Positions 1 to 8,881 of a DNA stretch of 64,000 nt are shown here, piece after piece (position 1 is the first letter of the stretch; each line of letters starts with the position of its first letter). Source of the stretch: Sphingobacteriales bacterium (lineage in GTDB: Bacteria; Bacteroidota; Bacteroidia; Chitinophagales; Chitinophagaceae); NCBI GenBank assembly GCA_012270485.1, contig JAAXIF010000065.1:38959-102958 (forward strand), in the 5' to 3' direction. The notes under the pieces were generated by a model, which was given only the letters and a program-made list of their open reading frames with translations, was not told where the DNA came from and did not search any database. The translations under genes and the position numbers were made by a program.

Positions 1-126
1 TCATATTCATGGATGAATCCATTTTCATGTCCTTCATATCTTTCATATTCATGGATGAATCCATTTTCATGTCCTTCATATCTTTCATATTCATGGAAGA
101 GTCCATTTTCATATCCTTCATGTCTT
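1..126. repeat. 42-bp tandem repeat (three copies visible) inside the Met-rich coding tail
   Basis: Bases 1-42 and 43-84 are identical and 85-126 differ at four positions. The period of 42 bp equals 14 codons, so the repeat keeps the reading frame and encodes a Met-rich 14-residue unit. The array may continue beyond the left edge. Shorter degenerate units (MKDM, MDKM, MPGM) continue to about base 380. Confidence 0.9.
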
Positions 127-856
127 TCATCTTATCCATATCTTTCATACCCGGTATATTTTTCATTCCCTTCATGTCTTTCATATCTTTCATGTTCTTC
201 ATGTCTTTCATCTTGTCCATGCCTGGCATATCCTTCATGTCTTTCATCTTATCCATGTCTTTCATGTTCATGGATGAGTCCATCTTCATAGTATCCATTC
301 CCGGCATTTTATCCATATTGTTCATACCGGGCATTTCGTCATTCATGTTCATGGCAGAATCATTTTTCATATCCATGCCTTCCATATCTCCGCCGGCACC
401 GTGCCCTTTCATTAAATATTTACCCATAGGCCCTACACCGGCCACATGGGTAAGCTTTGCCCCATGATGCCCTGCAATGGAAAGAAAAACCGCTGCGATG
501 ATTGCGGCAACCAGAACTATAATTTCAAATGAACGCCGGTTGATTTTAAAAAAAACACCAATGCTTTTCAGCAAAAAAGTAATGCCACTCATCCACAGTG
601 TGAGTTGTGCATATTTTTCATGCTGCTCAAATATTTCCAATGCTGCTTTTGGCGCATCGGCCGATGGCTCTGCATGAAAGACAGTGCTGGCGGCAAGGGA
701 TGAAAAGAAAGCACCGGCCATAATAACAAGCGCAACCCATTTTATCTGCTTCAGGTCTTTCCAAACCAGCAAGGCCTGTAAAGCGGCTGCCAATAAAATA
801 AGTACAATGGGGAAATGTACTGCCAGGGGGTGTAATGAGGGAAAGTCTTTGAACAT
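1..856 (-). CDS. DUF2231-like membrane protein with Met/Lys/Asp repeat tail (partial, 3' end outside window)
   Basis: Reading on the minus strand from an ATG at 856 gives 285 codons that run off the left edge without a stop. Residues 1-130 hold four hydrophobic segments (about 12-31, 38-58, 84-102, 110-128), with a HPLAVHFPIVL start typical of the DUF2231 membrane family. From about residue 158 the sequence becomes almost only Met, Lys, Asp, Asn and Ser, built on MKDMKDM and MDSSMNM units. At the DNA level the last visible part is a 42-bp tandem repeat. Met-rich extracytoplasmic tails bind Cu(I) or Ag(I) in known copper proteins, and the neighbours are metal-efflux genes, so periplasmic metal binding is a reasonable inference. 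Membrane topology and full length are unknown. Confidence 0.8.
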   Translation of the reverse strand, partial: MFKDFPSLHPLAVHFPIVLILLAAALQALLVWKDLKQIKWVALVIMAGAFFSSLAASTVFHAEPSADAPKAALEIFEQHEKYAQLTLWMSGITFLLKSIGVFFKINRRSFEIIVLVAAIIAAVFLSIAGHHGAKLTHVAGVGPMGKYLMKGHGAGGDMEGMDMKNDSAMNMNDEMPGMNNMDKMPGMDTMKMDSSMNMKDMDKMKDMKDMPGMDKMKDMKNMKDMKDMKGMKNIPGMKDMDKMKDMKDMKMDSSMNMKDMKDMKMDSSMNMKDMKDMKMDSSMNM

Positions 857-879
857 GTTGGATTGGTTTATTGATAATA

Positions 880-1449
880 CTATTTTATAAGTTTAAAATC
901 AAACTCCACTCTTATCTTCTCCCATGTTACAGCAATTTTGCCAGTTTTGCTTTTTCCTGTTTCAATAAAATATTGCAGCCGTTCTGTATGATTCACTTTT
1001 TTCGGTTTCACTTTTATTCTCACCACATCTTCTTTTTCATCATACTCTGTAGCAAGATGCTGTTTCCAGTTTTTATTGATGATTAAGGTCCATTCCGTTT
1101 TTCCGGGGATGGAGAAGATGGCATATTTTCCCGCAGGAATTTCTTTGCCACTAACAACAAATGCCTGTGGCATTTCTAATGTAGTGGCATCATGTGCACC
1201 TGTTACCCATACTTCATCATACGGAACAAGGCCGCCCCAGATAATTCTTTTACGAACGCCGGGTGAATGGTAATTAATTTTTATGCTGTCGCCATCAACA
1301 ACCGCATACGCCATTGACTTAATGCTTTTTTTGGATGTGTCCTTTACAAGATTGGGATTATAGCAAACTTCTTCTTTCTTTTGTTCCTGTGCTGTTACAG
1401 AAAACGCTGTTGTAATTATTAAAAGCAGTAAATAAAATGTCCTTTTCAT
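880..1449 (-). CDS. DUF2911 family secreted protein
   Basis: 189 residues with a signal peptide (MKRTFYLLLLIITTAFSVTA, then QEQ). The core matches the Bacteroidota DUF2911 family: YHSPGVRKR, GGLVPYDEVWVTGAHDATT, an IPAGKYAIFSIPG turn and a WTLIINKNW strand. Members are secreted or periplasmic beta-rich proteins of unknown function. It lies 23 bp downstream of the DUF2231-like gene start and on the same strand. No metal-binding cluster is visible, so its place in the metal block is by position only. Confidence 0.85.
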   Translation of the reverse strand: MKRTFYLLLLIITTAFSVTAQEQKKEEVCYNPNLVKDTSKKSIKSMAYAVVDGDSIKINYHSPGVRKRIIWGGLVPYDEVWVTGAHDATTLEMPQAFVVSGKEIPAGKYAIFSIPGKTEWTLIINKNWKQHLATEYDEKEDVVRIKVKPKKVNHTERLQYFIETGKSKTGKIAVTWEKIRVEFDFKLIK

Positions 1450-1467
1450 GATGCTATTTATTTGTTT

Positions 1468-2118
1468 TTATATTTTTTCCGAACTGATTATTTGTACTTC
1501 TCCAAATATGGTTTTGAAACGCTTTTTGATAGCCACATTTTCAAAACCGGCATCCGAAATCATTTCAGGTAATAATCCCCTGGCATTTGCATCTGTTGAT
1601 TTAAACCCATCCAGACCTCTGATTATATTAAAAAGCGTTCTTTGAACCCATGATTTGGAGCGGCCAAAGTCGGCAATAATTAACCGCCCGTCTTTACTCA
1701 TAACCCGGAATATTTCTGCCAGCATATTTTGTTTTGTATCTGTATCAAGATGATGAAAAACCAGGCAGGATATTACCCTGTCAAAAGCGTTACGTTGAAA
1801 AGGCAAATGTTTTCCATCATAATCAAGCAAAAAAATATCCAGCTTTTCCTTTTTTATCTTTTTAGTTGCTTTGTCCAAAATGTCCCTATCAATATCTACG
1901 CCTGTAACTTTAGTTTCCGGTGAAAAGTGTTTTGCCATGATAGTTAATGTGCCAGTGCCACAACCAAAATCAAGCAGCTTTGTACCGGAAACGATATTGG
2001 CATCCGAAATCAGCGCTTTTTTAATCTTTTTTTCGGGCATGGTAATCCCAACAAAAAAATCATACAAAGGCGTAAGCCATTTGAACCTGAGCGCCGGTAT
2101 AAATTTAGTTTTCCCCAC
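1468..2118 (-). CDS. class I SAM-dependent methyltransferase
   Basis: 216 residues with a Rossmann-type methyltransferase core: motif I LLDFGCGTGTLT near residue 48, an acidic strand end VTGVDIDRD, motif II-like FDRVISCLVFHHL, and a post-motif RLIIADFG. This resembles the UbiE/COQ5 and Methyltransf_11 group. The substrate cannot be deduced. The start at 2118 is a GTG followed by GGGAAAAC; the first downstream ATG would remove the N-terminal region ahead of motif I. It sits on the minus strand upstream of the DUF2911 gene (18 bp gap). Confidence 0.85.
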   Translation of the reverse strand: MGKTKFIPALRFKWLTPLYDFFVGITMPEKKIKKALISDANIVSGTKLLDFGCGTGTLTIMAKHFSPETKVTGVDIDRDILDKATKKIKKEKLDIFLLDYDGKHLPFQRNAFDRVISCLVFHHLDTDTKQNMLAEIFRVMSKDGRLIIADFGRSKSWVQRTLFNIIRGLDGFKSTDANARGLLPEMISDAGFENVAIKKRFKTIFGEVQIISSEKI

Positions 2119-2173
2119 TACGATAATTATATTTTAAAGTAAACCCTGGATTAAAATGGTGTTATTAATTGGT

Positions 2174-2241
2174 GGGTGCGGAAACCCTGCTCCAGAAGCT
2201 GTTTCACTATAACTAAGGAAACCAAAGCAGGGCTCCGACCC
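2174..2241. repeat. nested inverted repeat (REP-like or terminator-like hairpin)
   Basis: Outer arms of about 16-18 bases (2174-2191 against 2226-2241) pair with small bulges, and an inner GTTTC/GAAAC stem caps the structure over a loop containing TATAACTA. It lies in the gap between the methyltransferase start and the end of the His/Gly-rich gene, so it could end transcription of the latter. A structure of similar design, with the same loop bases, lies at 55992-56051. Confidence 0.6.
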
Positions 2242-2252
2242 GTGTTTTATAT

Positions 2253-2675
2253 TTAATGATGCCCGCCATGACCTCCGTGATGGCCACCATAATAATATCC
2301 GCCATGATGCCCAAGGTCAATATGACTAACGACAACAGGATACCACCAGCCGTTGTTCCAGAAGTTTCTTCTGCGAATTGGCTGTTCTGCATAAACAGTT
2401 TGAGGTTGCTGTACAATTACTGTAGTTGGCTGCTGTCCGGTGGAATTAAATAAGTCCTTATTTCCATTTTCATACACAATCTGGCTAATATCAGCTTTGG
2501 CAGCAACATACACCGGCCCATTAATATTAGAAGACTTGAAGTATCTTACTTCAGTAATACCTACTTCTGATACCTTGGCATTGATAGTTTCTCCGGTACG
2601 CAGTGTAATAATATCCTGTGCGTACAAAAATGATGCAGATAACAGCATCATGATAAATACAAATAACTGTTTCAT
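2253..2675 (-). CDS. secreted protein with Gly/His-rich C-terminal tail
   Basis: 140 residues. A signal peptide (MKQLFVFIMMLLSASFLYA) precedes a small domain, about residues 20-65, of a kind common in Bacteroidota secreted proteins (ITLRTGETINAKVSEVG, then a YFKS segment and an IVYENG end). A Gln/Pro/Thr linker follows, and then a C-terminus in which most residues are His, Gly or Tyr (for example HHGGYYYGGHHGGHGGHH). The tail is a plausible low-specificity site for Cu, Zn or Ni ions. Function is otherwise unknown. Confidence 0.75.
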   Translation of the reverse strand: MKQLFVFIMMLLSASFLYAQDIITLRTGETINAKVSEVGITEVRYFKSSNINGPVYVAAKADISQIVYENGNKDLFNSTGQQPTTVIVQQPQTVYAEQPIRRRNFWNNGWWYPVVVSHIDLGHHGGYYYGGHHGGHGGHH

Positions 2676-2730
2676 AATTTTAAGTTTTAAATGTTATGTT
2701 TTTAAGTCAAATTCATTTTCTTGAACGTCG

Positions 2731-3384
2731 TCATCTTCTGCTTTTTTTTGCTGGTGGCTTTACAGGGTAATTCTCCAAAAGTGTGTGCACTGCAGGATGC
2801 AATTCTCTTTGCAAAGTGGAAGGGTCGTATAAATCCGCTTCTACGGTAGCAGTATAAATAAATTTATTTTGCTTCCTGTCTATAACGTTTACAGTTATAG
2901 CTCCCCGGGTATATTCCACTGTTTTAGTAGTATAGCCGTATGTATAGCTGTTATAATTATAATTTAATGGCCTGTTATAATAATAAGCCCTTGGGTTAAC
3001 ATTGTAATAGGGGTTATGAGGTGAAATAGCCCTATATTGATAGGCATTATTATAATTATAGGAAGGAACAGTTGTACGTACCTGTTCAGTCCTGCTTTTT
3101 TTACTTTCTGTTACTTTGAGTTCAAACAGCACATCCGGGTTGTCATTATCTAAAGTCATACCCCTTGCCGCCAGTTCATGCGAAAAATAATTGATGGTAT
3201 TATTGAAAATAATCTGGTTGTGATAGGGAGTATTATCATTATCAGTATGGGGAATCCAGGAAAATGTTTTGTATTTGCTGAAATCCACCGTTTGGTCGTA
3301 ATCATTATACGATAAATTATAGGCTGTACTGCAGCCTGATATAATCGCTGCAGTAAAAAACAAAATGAAAAATCTGTATTTCAT
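2731..3384 (-). CDS. DUF4136 family lipoprotein
   Basis: 217 residues. The N-terminus is a lipoprotein signal with lipobox ISGC (Cys 18). The mature part starts with the DUF4136 pattern: YDQTVDFSKYKTFSW, an NDNPDVLFELKV strand, a Tyr/Asn-rich insert (about residues 105-150), then RGAITVNVIDRK and an ATVEADLYD end. Members are thought to be periplasmic or outer-membrane-attached lipoproteins of unknown role. The C-terminus is basic (KPPAKKSRR). It lies 76 bp downstream of the RND pump gene, with a short hairpin between them. Confidence 0.8.
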   Translation of the reverse strand: MKYRFFILFFTAAIISGCSTAYNLSYNDYDQTVDFSKYKTFSWIPHTDNDNTPYHNQIIFNNTINYFSHELAARGMTLDNDNPDVLFELKVTESKKSRTEQVRTTVPSYNYNNAYQYRAISPHNPYYNVNPRAYYYNRPLNYNYNSYTYGYTTKTVEYTRGAITVNVIDRKQNKFIYTATVEADLYDPSTLQRELHPAVHTLLENYPVKPPAKKSRR

Positions 3385-3426
3385 TGTTTTTAGTTAAAAG
3401 GTTGACAATATTGTTTACCAACACTT

Positions 3427-3442
3427 CCCCTTTAAAAAGGGG
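3427..3442. terminator. short perfect hairpin between cusA-like gene and DUF4136 gene
   Basis: CCCCTTT-AA-AAAGGGG forms a 7-bp stem with a two-base loop (so in practice four or more bases). It lies just beyond the stop of the pump gene on the minus strand. No clear U-tract follows it, so it is only a weak terminator candidate. Confidence 0.35.
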
Positions 3443-3460
3443 CTTACCCATGTATCACTG

Positions 3461-6400
3461 TTATTCCATATCTTTTTTATTCTGTTCAGCTATATATTTA
3501 TCCAATGCTTTTTTGCCAAACTGCTTAAATACCACAGGTGTTACAATCATATCTAACAGGGTAGAGCTGATTAAACCACCGAGTATAACCGTAGCAACGG
3601 GATATAATATTTCTTTTCCCGGTGCACTGGCATCCAATGTAAGCGGTATTAGTGCCAATGCTGCAACTAAAGCAGTCATCAACACCGGAACTAATCTTTC
3701 GAGTGAACCACGGATAATCATTTTATCACTGAAAGTTTCACCTTCATGTTGCACCAAATGAATATAGTGGCTTATCATCATAATACCGTTCCTCGATGCT
3801 ATACCTGTAAGTGTAATAAAGCCGACCATAGTAGCAATAGAAAAGACGCCGCCGGTAAGTAATACGGCCACAACACTTCCTATTAATGCCAGTGGAACGT
3901 TAAGCATAATTTGCAGCGTAATGCGGCTTGATTTGAAATGGCTGTATAGTACAAGGAAGATACCAGCAATAGAAAAAATGCTGAGAATAGTAATAAGCTT
4001 TGAAGCGGATTGCTGGCTTTCAAACTGGCCGCCCCATTGCAGGAAATAACCCTGCGGCAGTTGTAATTGTTCATTCACCTTTTGTTGCATTTCTTTTACG
4101 GTGCTGCCAAGGTCACGGCCCTGCACATTGGCCGAAACCACGATTCGTCTTAATGTGTTTTCGTGGTACACAGAATTAACACCGCTTTCCATTTCAATTT
4201 GTGCAATTTGTTTTAGAGGAATTAATGAACCATCTGATGTGGCGATTTGTGTATTTCCGATTTCGTCAAGATTATTTCTTACACTGTCTGAGGTTCTCAA
4301 AACAATATCAAAAGTTTTCTGTCCGTCTAATACCTGGGTACTTATTTTACCGTTGTAAAATATTTCAATATCCTCGGCTACTTTACCTACCTGCAATCCG
4401 TATCGCTGTACAGCCGCCCGGTCTATTTTTATACTTAGCTGTGGCACTAATACCTGCTTTTCAACCTGTACATCCACAGCGCCGGGAACTGCACTAATGA
4501 TGTCTTTTAACTTTGCAGCATTACTGCGTAAATCAGCTAAATCATTTCCAAAGATTTTGATTGCTATTTGCGCCCGTACACCGGAAAGTAAATGGTCAAG
4601 CCGGTGAGAAATGGGTTGCCCTATATTTACCGTTACCCCTTTTAATACAGAAAGTCTTTCTCTTATCTGGGCAAGTATTTTATCCCTGTTACCAATTTTA
4701 TCGGCTTCTAACGCAACTTCTATTTCAGAATTACTTGGTGGTTCTGCATGTTCGTCCAGTTCGGCCCGGCCGGTTCGGCGGGCAGTAAGTTGTACACCCG
4801 GTACTTTTAAAATTTCCTGCTCAGCAATACTACCTGATTTATTGGCCTCCTCCAGTGAAGTACCAGGTGGCAAAGAAAGGTTAATGGTAAAACTTCCTTC
4901 ATTAAACGGAGGTAAAAATTCTGTTCCAAAAAAAGGAATGATACTCATGGAAGCTACAATCATAGCGATTGCAATACCAATTACTATTTTAGGATGCTTT
5001 AATCCTACTTTAAGTAATTTGATGTCCTGCCGTTTTAAGAACTTTACAAAAGTACTGTCATCGTGAGAAGATGCATACAAAGCTTCTTCTTCAATAGTAC
5101 GGCCATGAGGTTTTTCCTGCTCCGCCTCTTCAAATGTGTGAGTGTGTTTTTTTCTTTTCCAAAAAGCAAGATTGACATGGTCAAGATGCCTTTTTTTACC
5201 TAACAGGTAGCTGCACAGAGCCGGTGTAACGGTAAGTGATACGGCCAAAGAAGCAATGATTGAAGTGATATATGCTATACCCAACGGGGCAAATATTTTC
5301 CCTTCGATGCCTTGTAAATAAAACAACGGGATGAATACGAGTACTACTATGATAGTGGCATAAACAATAGAATTTCTTACTTCGCTGCTGGCTTCATAAA
5401 TTACTTTCATTAGCGGCCTTGGATTGGGGCTTGTCCAGTTTTCCTTTAATCGCCGGAATACATTTTCAACATCTACAATAGCATCATCTACCAGTTCTCC
5501 AATGGCAATAGCAAGTCCCCCAAGTGTAAGCGTATTGATAGATATTCCAAACATTTTAAAAACAATAGCTGTGATGATAAGTGATAAAGGAATTGCGGTG
5601 AGTGTAATGATGGTGGTTCTGAAATTAAGCAGGAAGAGAAACAAAATGATAATAACAAGGATAAACCCATCCCTTAATGCTTCTTCCACATTGGTGAGGG
5701 AGTTTACAATAAAATGTTTTTGCTGAAATACATCGGTATTAATATGTACATCAGCCGGAACGGATTTTTTTATATCGTCAATTGCTTTAATGATTTCTGA
5801 TGTGAGTGTAACCGTATTGGCATTCGGCTGTTTTTCTATGCTCAATATAACCGCAGGTTTGCCATTCAGGGAGCCATCACCTCTTTTTATTGGCCCGCCA
5901 AATTTTACTTCGGCCAATTGGCTAAGGAGTACAGGTGCTCCGTTCTTATTGGCGACTACTGTATTTGCCAAATCTTCCAATGTGTTTGCCCGTGCAAGAT
6001 TACGAACCAATACCTCAGAGCCTTTATTGTCATTTACAAAACCACCGGTTGTATTGATGTTGGTAAGTTGCAAAGCATTGTCAACATCACTAACAGATAA
6101 ATTATACTGCCGTAATTTATCGGGTGAAATTAAAACCTGGTACTGCATCCGTACGCCGCCAATGGGAATTACCTGGGCAATGCCTTTTACACTCATCAGC
6201 CTTCTGCGGATAACAAAATCACTCAGCGTTCTCAAATCTGCCGGGGAAGTAGTATCGGAAGAAACGGCTATCATCATAAATTGCCCCATAACTGAACTGA
6301 TAGGCCCCATTACAGGCACAATCTTATTGGGCAATTGAACTGTTTGTATTTTTTCGGCGGTCAACTGCCTTGCCCGGTAGATGTCGGTGCTCCAGTCAAA

Positions 6401-6688
6401 TTCTACAAATACCAAACCCAACCCGGGAGATGCTACCGACCTTACTACTTCTACTCCCGGCGCCCCATTCAAAGAAGTTTCTACTGGTAATATAACCTGC
6501 GCTTCAATTTCTTCCGGCGACATACCATTTGATTCAAGGAAAATAGTTACCCTTGGCCGGTTTAAATCAGGTAATACATCCACCGGCAGGTTTACCAAAG
6601 TAAAAACGCCATACACCATTAACAGGGCAGCCATGGCCACTACAAGCAAACGGTTCTTGAGGGAGAAGTATATAAGTTTGTTGAGCAT
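3461..6688 (-). CDS. CusA/CzcA-family heavy-metal RND efflux pump
   Basis: 1075 residues, the usual full length for inner-membrane heavy-metal RND transporters. The N-terminus gives the first membrane helix and VDVLPDLNRPRV, a family hallmark. A GELVDDAIVDVENVFRR stretch (about residues 410-425) carries the paired acidic residues of TM4 used in proton relay. Two porter regions and a second set of TM helices follow, including GIASRNGIMMISHY near residue 980. A His-rich cytoplasmic loop (KKRHLDHVN, KKHTHTFEE) lies near 505-525. It would export cations from the periplasm, driven by protons, with the adaptor at 10740-12419 and the channel at 12416-13606. Ion choice (Cu/Ag or Zn/Co/Cd) is not certain; HMBD and Met-rich neighbours favour Cu/Ag. 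Confidence 0.93.
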   Translation of the reverse strand: MLNKLIYFSLKNRLLVVAMAALLMVYGVFTLVNLPVDVLPDLNRPRVTIFLESNGMSPEEIEAQVILPVETSLNGAPGVEVVRSVASPGLGLVFVEFDWSTDIYRARQLTAEKIQTVQLPNKIVPVMGPISSVMGQFMMIAVSSDTTSPADLRTLSDFVIRRRLMSVKGIAQVIPIGGVRMQYQVLISPDKLRQYNLSVSDVDNALQLTNINTTGGFVNDNKGSEVLVRNLARANTLEDLANTVVANKNGAPVLLSQLAEVKFGGPIKRGDGSLNGKPAVILSIEKQPNANTVTLTSEIIKAIDDIKKSVPADVHINTDVFQQKHFIVNSLTNVEEALRDGFILVIIILFLFLLNFRTTIITLTAIPLSLIITAIVFKMFGISINTLTLGGLAIAIGELVDDAIVDVENVFRRLKENWTSPNPRPLMKVIYEASSEVRNSIVYATIIVVLVFIPLFYLQGIEGKIFAPLGIAYITSIIASLAVSLTVTPALCSYLLGKKRHLDHVNLAFWKRKKHTHTFEEAEQEKPHGRTIEEEALYASSHDDSTFVKFLKRQDIKLLKVGLKHPKIVIGIAIAMIVASMSIIPFFGTEFLPPFNEGSFTINLSLPPGTSLEEANKSGSIAEQEILKVPGVQLTARRTGRAELDEHAEPPSNSEIEVALEADKIGNRDKILAQIRERLSVLKGVTVNIGQPISHRLDHLLSGVRAQIAIKIFGNDLADLRSNAAKLKDIISAVPGAVDVQVEKQVLVPQLSIKIDRAAVQRYGLQVGKVAEDIEIFYNGKISTQVLDGQKTFDIVLRTSDSVRNNLDEIGNTQIATSDGSLIPLKQIAQIEMESGVNSVYHENTLRRIVVSANVQGRDLGSTVKEMQQKVNEQLQLPQGYFLQWGGQFESQQSASKLITILSIFSIAGIFLVLYSHFKSSRITLQIMLNVPLALIGSVVAVLLTGGVFSIATMVGFITLTGIASRNGIMMISHYIHLVQHEGETFSDKMIIRGSLERLVPVLMTALVAALALIPLTLDASAPGKEILYPVATVILGGLISSTLLDMIVTPVVFKQFGKKALDKYIAEQNKKDME

Positions 6689-6804
6689 AAAAATTTTGTT
6701 TGTTTATCCAATTTTGTGAATCTATGTTTTGCTTTACTATATCTTATTTTGACACTGCATGTTTTTAGATGTTCCTGATACTGTTTATTGCTCATCTCTT
6801 TAAG

Positions 6805-7245
6805 TCATTCAGCAGGTTGTTCATTATTTTTGGTACTTATTTTATCCCACCATTTAAAATATTTCAGTTTCAGCACCAGGTACATTAACAAAGTAGCCGA
6901 TATGGCTATAATGTACATGTCAAGCGAAACCGCCAATCCAACTGCCGCAATAGACCATACACTTGCTGCTGTTGTGAGCCCCAGCACTTTATTTTCTTCT
7001 TTTATAATCATACCTGCGCCAAGAAAACCAACGCCTGTAACGATGTTAGAAATAATCCGTGTGTCTGCAGGTGAAAACAGGTGAACGGATATTAACCCGA
7101 ACAGACAGGAAGCGAGGGCCACCATAGCATGGGTGCGTATGCCTGCTGTATTGCCCCGGCGTTGCCTTTCGAAGCCGATAAACGCCCCAAGCCCCGTTGC
7201 TACTATCAACCTCGGTACAAGCATTATTTCTTCGCTCCAGTTCAT
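6805..7245 (-). CDS. MgtC/SapB family membrane protein
   Basis: 146 residues, mostly hydrophobic. It shows the MgtC N-terminal domain: RLIVATGLGAFIGFERQ, then AGIRTHAMVALASCLFGL, RIISNIVTGVGFLGAGMI and LGLTTAASVWSIAAVGLA. The acidic and arginine residues of this domain (E of FERQ, R of GIRTH) are in place. It lacks the extra C-terminal ACT-like domain of longer members. MgtC proteins are linked to magnesium homeostasis and ATP-synthase control; SapB-type members have no settled role. It is placed upstream of the pump gene on the same strand with a 116-bp gap. Confidence 0.9.
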   Translation of the reverse strand: MNWSEEIMLVPRLIVATGLGAFIGFERQRRGNTAGIRTHAMVALASCLFGLISVHLFSPADTRIISNIVTGVGFLGAGMIIKEENKVLGLTTAASVWSIAAVGLAVSLDMYIIAISATLLMYLVLKLKYFKWWDKISTKNNEQPAE

Positions 7246-7431
7246 AGCTATTTTTAATTAATTAGTATGCAACAGAAATTTGTCATTCACCTGAAACATA
7301 CGCTTCAATTTTATTGATTACAGTTTCTGCATTACCTCTATATTTTCATATCACCGAAACGTAGCGTTACAATAACCGGTCAGTGTTATAGTTTCACTAT
7401 CATTTTTTATTTTTTTATTATAATACTTTAC

Positions 7432-8319
7432 TCAATATTTAAAAGGTACACTTCGCATATAGAGGTAAAACCAGAATGCTGATATACCAATAAAAACATT
7501 CCAAAGACTATGCGGCTGAAAAAAACTTTTTGGATTGCATATAATTTTATATTTATCAAACTCAAACCAAATGGCAGCTACCATAACTGAAATAACTGAA
7601 TAAAGAAGATATTGGGAGCCAGGCTTATATTTTTGAGTGATGAAAGTGACAAAGCCGGCAGCTAAAAATAAAAAAAACAATATCATAGCTACGAGAGCTT
7701 CTTTCCCATTTGGTATAAACAGGGCAAGTGCAAGAATGACCCCCGTGAAGATCATCAAAAAAAACATTTCAAATTTTTGCCCTTCTGCCATCAGGAGTAA
7801 TCTTTTTTTTAAAGGCTGCCATTGCCAGATAAAATACATGACCGGAAAAACAGAAAAAGAAAATACGGCCGAATAGTCAAACCAATGGGCTATTCTGACG
7901 AGAGAAGCATGATAGAAAGTACTGGCAGCAAAAACATACAACAGTACTATTGCAAAAAGAAGATAGAAAAATTTACTTTCCGTTAAGTTCCCCGGCATAT
8001 TCCCTTGCCTGCTTTTCCAGGCGCCATTAAAAATGATGATGGCTGTAACAAGATAGACGATGTTGCTAAATGTATTCAATGGTTGCCGGACAGGATTATT
8101 CAAATGCACCTGTTCACAAAATGAAGCCGGCACCCTTTTATCTAAATTAAACCCGTTCCAAAAACCGTATAACCCCTGATTTTGATTCAGCCACCAGATT
8201 ATGAACCCAAAAAGTATAACCACGGAAAACAGCATTACAATAATTTTCCACCCTGAAATTATATCAGGTATGAGTTTCAGGTTTATTCTGGAATTATATT
8301 TTTGAGCAGGCTCCAACAT
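7432..8319 (-). CDS. ceramidase-like membrane protein (CREST superfamily)
   Basis: 295 residues with seven or more hydrophobic segments. The family signature is visible: CEQVHLNNPVRQPLNTFSN (about residues 69-87), STFYHASLVRIAHWFDY with the His and Asp of the metal site (about 134-150), and a C-terminal PHSLWNVFIG with the last His. Alkaline ceramidase and related CREST proteins are membrane hydrolases with a Zn site formed by these residues. Whether this protein acts on ceramides (some Bacteroidota make sphingolipids) cannot be seen here. It is transcribed with the minus-strand metal genes but is not an obvious partner. Confidence 0.75.
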   Translation of the reverse strand: MLEPAQKYNSRINLKLIPDIISGWKIIVMLFSVVILFGFIIWWLNQNQGLYGFWNGFNLDKRVPASFCEQVHLNNPVRQPLNTFSNIVYLVTAIIIFNGAWKSRQGNMPGNLTESKFFYLLFAIVLLYVFAASTFYHASLVRIAHWFDYSAVFSFSVFPVMYFIWQWQPLKKRLLLMAEGQKFEMFFLMIFTGVILALALFIPNGKEALVAMILFFLFLAAGFVTFITQKYKPGSQYLLYSVISVMVAAIWFEFDKYKIICNPKSFFQPHSLWNVFIGISAFWFYLYMRSVPFKY

Positions 8320-8371
8320 TCCGGGTCGTAAATAATTTTTTACGGTAATAAAAAAAACAGTGCCATTGATT

Positions 8372-8404
8372 ATATCATGGCAGGCGGATAGCCTGCCATG
8401 ATAT
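8372..8404 (-). terminator. 14-bp perfect hairpin downstream of the His-rich protein gene
   Basis: ATATCATGGCAGGC pairs perfectly with GCCTGCCATGATAT around a five-base loop. It sits 8 bp after the stop codon of the 8413-8841 gene on the minus strand. The U-tract is weak, so it may act as a terminator or as an mRNA 3'-end stabilizer. Confidence 0.6.
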
Positions 8405-8412
8405 TTTACAGA

Positions 8413-8841
8413 TTAATGATGATGGTCATGCCCATCTTCTGCGGGCTTGGACTTTGCCGTAAGGTCAAATGACGCTGATGCGGTCTTTCCTCCTGTTGTA
8501 AATGTTACAATGGCCTTATTGTACTTTTTAGCTTTATCAAGTGTGTACATAAAGCCTTCATTACCGCTTGGAATTAAGGTGATAGTTGAAGTTTGCCCAT
8601 CGGCCATTTGAACAACCGCTGTTCCTGTTACACCTGTGTTCTTCATTGCTTTTTCTTTACCATCCAGCAAATAGGCCATTACCATACCATCTTTTACACT
8701 TACTTCAATATGAAAATCACCGGCAGACTTAACTGTTCCGCCATGTGGTGAACCATGTTTATGGTCGCCGCCGCCATGTTGTGCAAATGTGGTGAAAGAT
8801 GCAATCAGCATCACCGCCATCAGAATTGTTATCTTTTTCAT
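8413..8841 (-). CDS. small secreted His-rich protein
   Basis: 142 residues with a signal peptide (MKKITILMAVMLIASFTTFA). His-rich clusters lie at both ends of the mature chain: HGGGDHKHGSPHGG after the signal and EDGHDHHH at the C-terminus. Between them is a compact beta-rich domain of about 95 residues. The arrangement suggests a periplasmic metal-binding or metal-delivery protein. It is spaced about 40 bp from the HMBD lipoprotein gene and probably shares its transcript. The family is not one I can name. Confidence 0.75.
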   Translation of the reverse strand: MKKITILMAVMLIASFTTFAQHGGGDHKHGSPHGGTVKSAGDFHIEVSVKDGMVMAYLLDGKEKAMKNTGVTGTAVVQMADGQTSTITLIPSGNEGFMYTLDKAKKYNKAIVTFTTGGKTASASFDLTAKSKPAEDGHDHHH

Positions 8842-8881
8842 TGTTTTAAATTTTAATGTGTATACTTTTTTTGTTTAAAAA

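Noticed and set aside
1..126. Tandem repeat as a possible CRISPR array
   Set aside because: The 42-bp units have no spacers and keep a reading frame, so it is a coding repeat.
9..467. Plus-strand ORFs over the first 470 bases rich in Phe, Ser and Met
   Set aside because: They are the antisense reading of the Met/Lys/Asp repeat tail; the minus frame has the membrane domain and a normal start.
4611..5066. Long plus-strand ORF inside the RND pump gene
   Set aside because: Antisense shadow of a conserved minus-strand gene with full domain content.
7246..7431. Gap between MgtC and ceramidase-like genes as a magnesium riboswitch or leader
   Set aside because: It lies upstream of the MgtC-like gene, but no stable conserved structure or leader peptide was seen.
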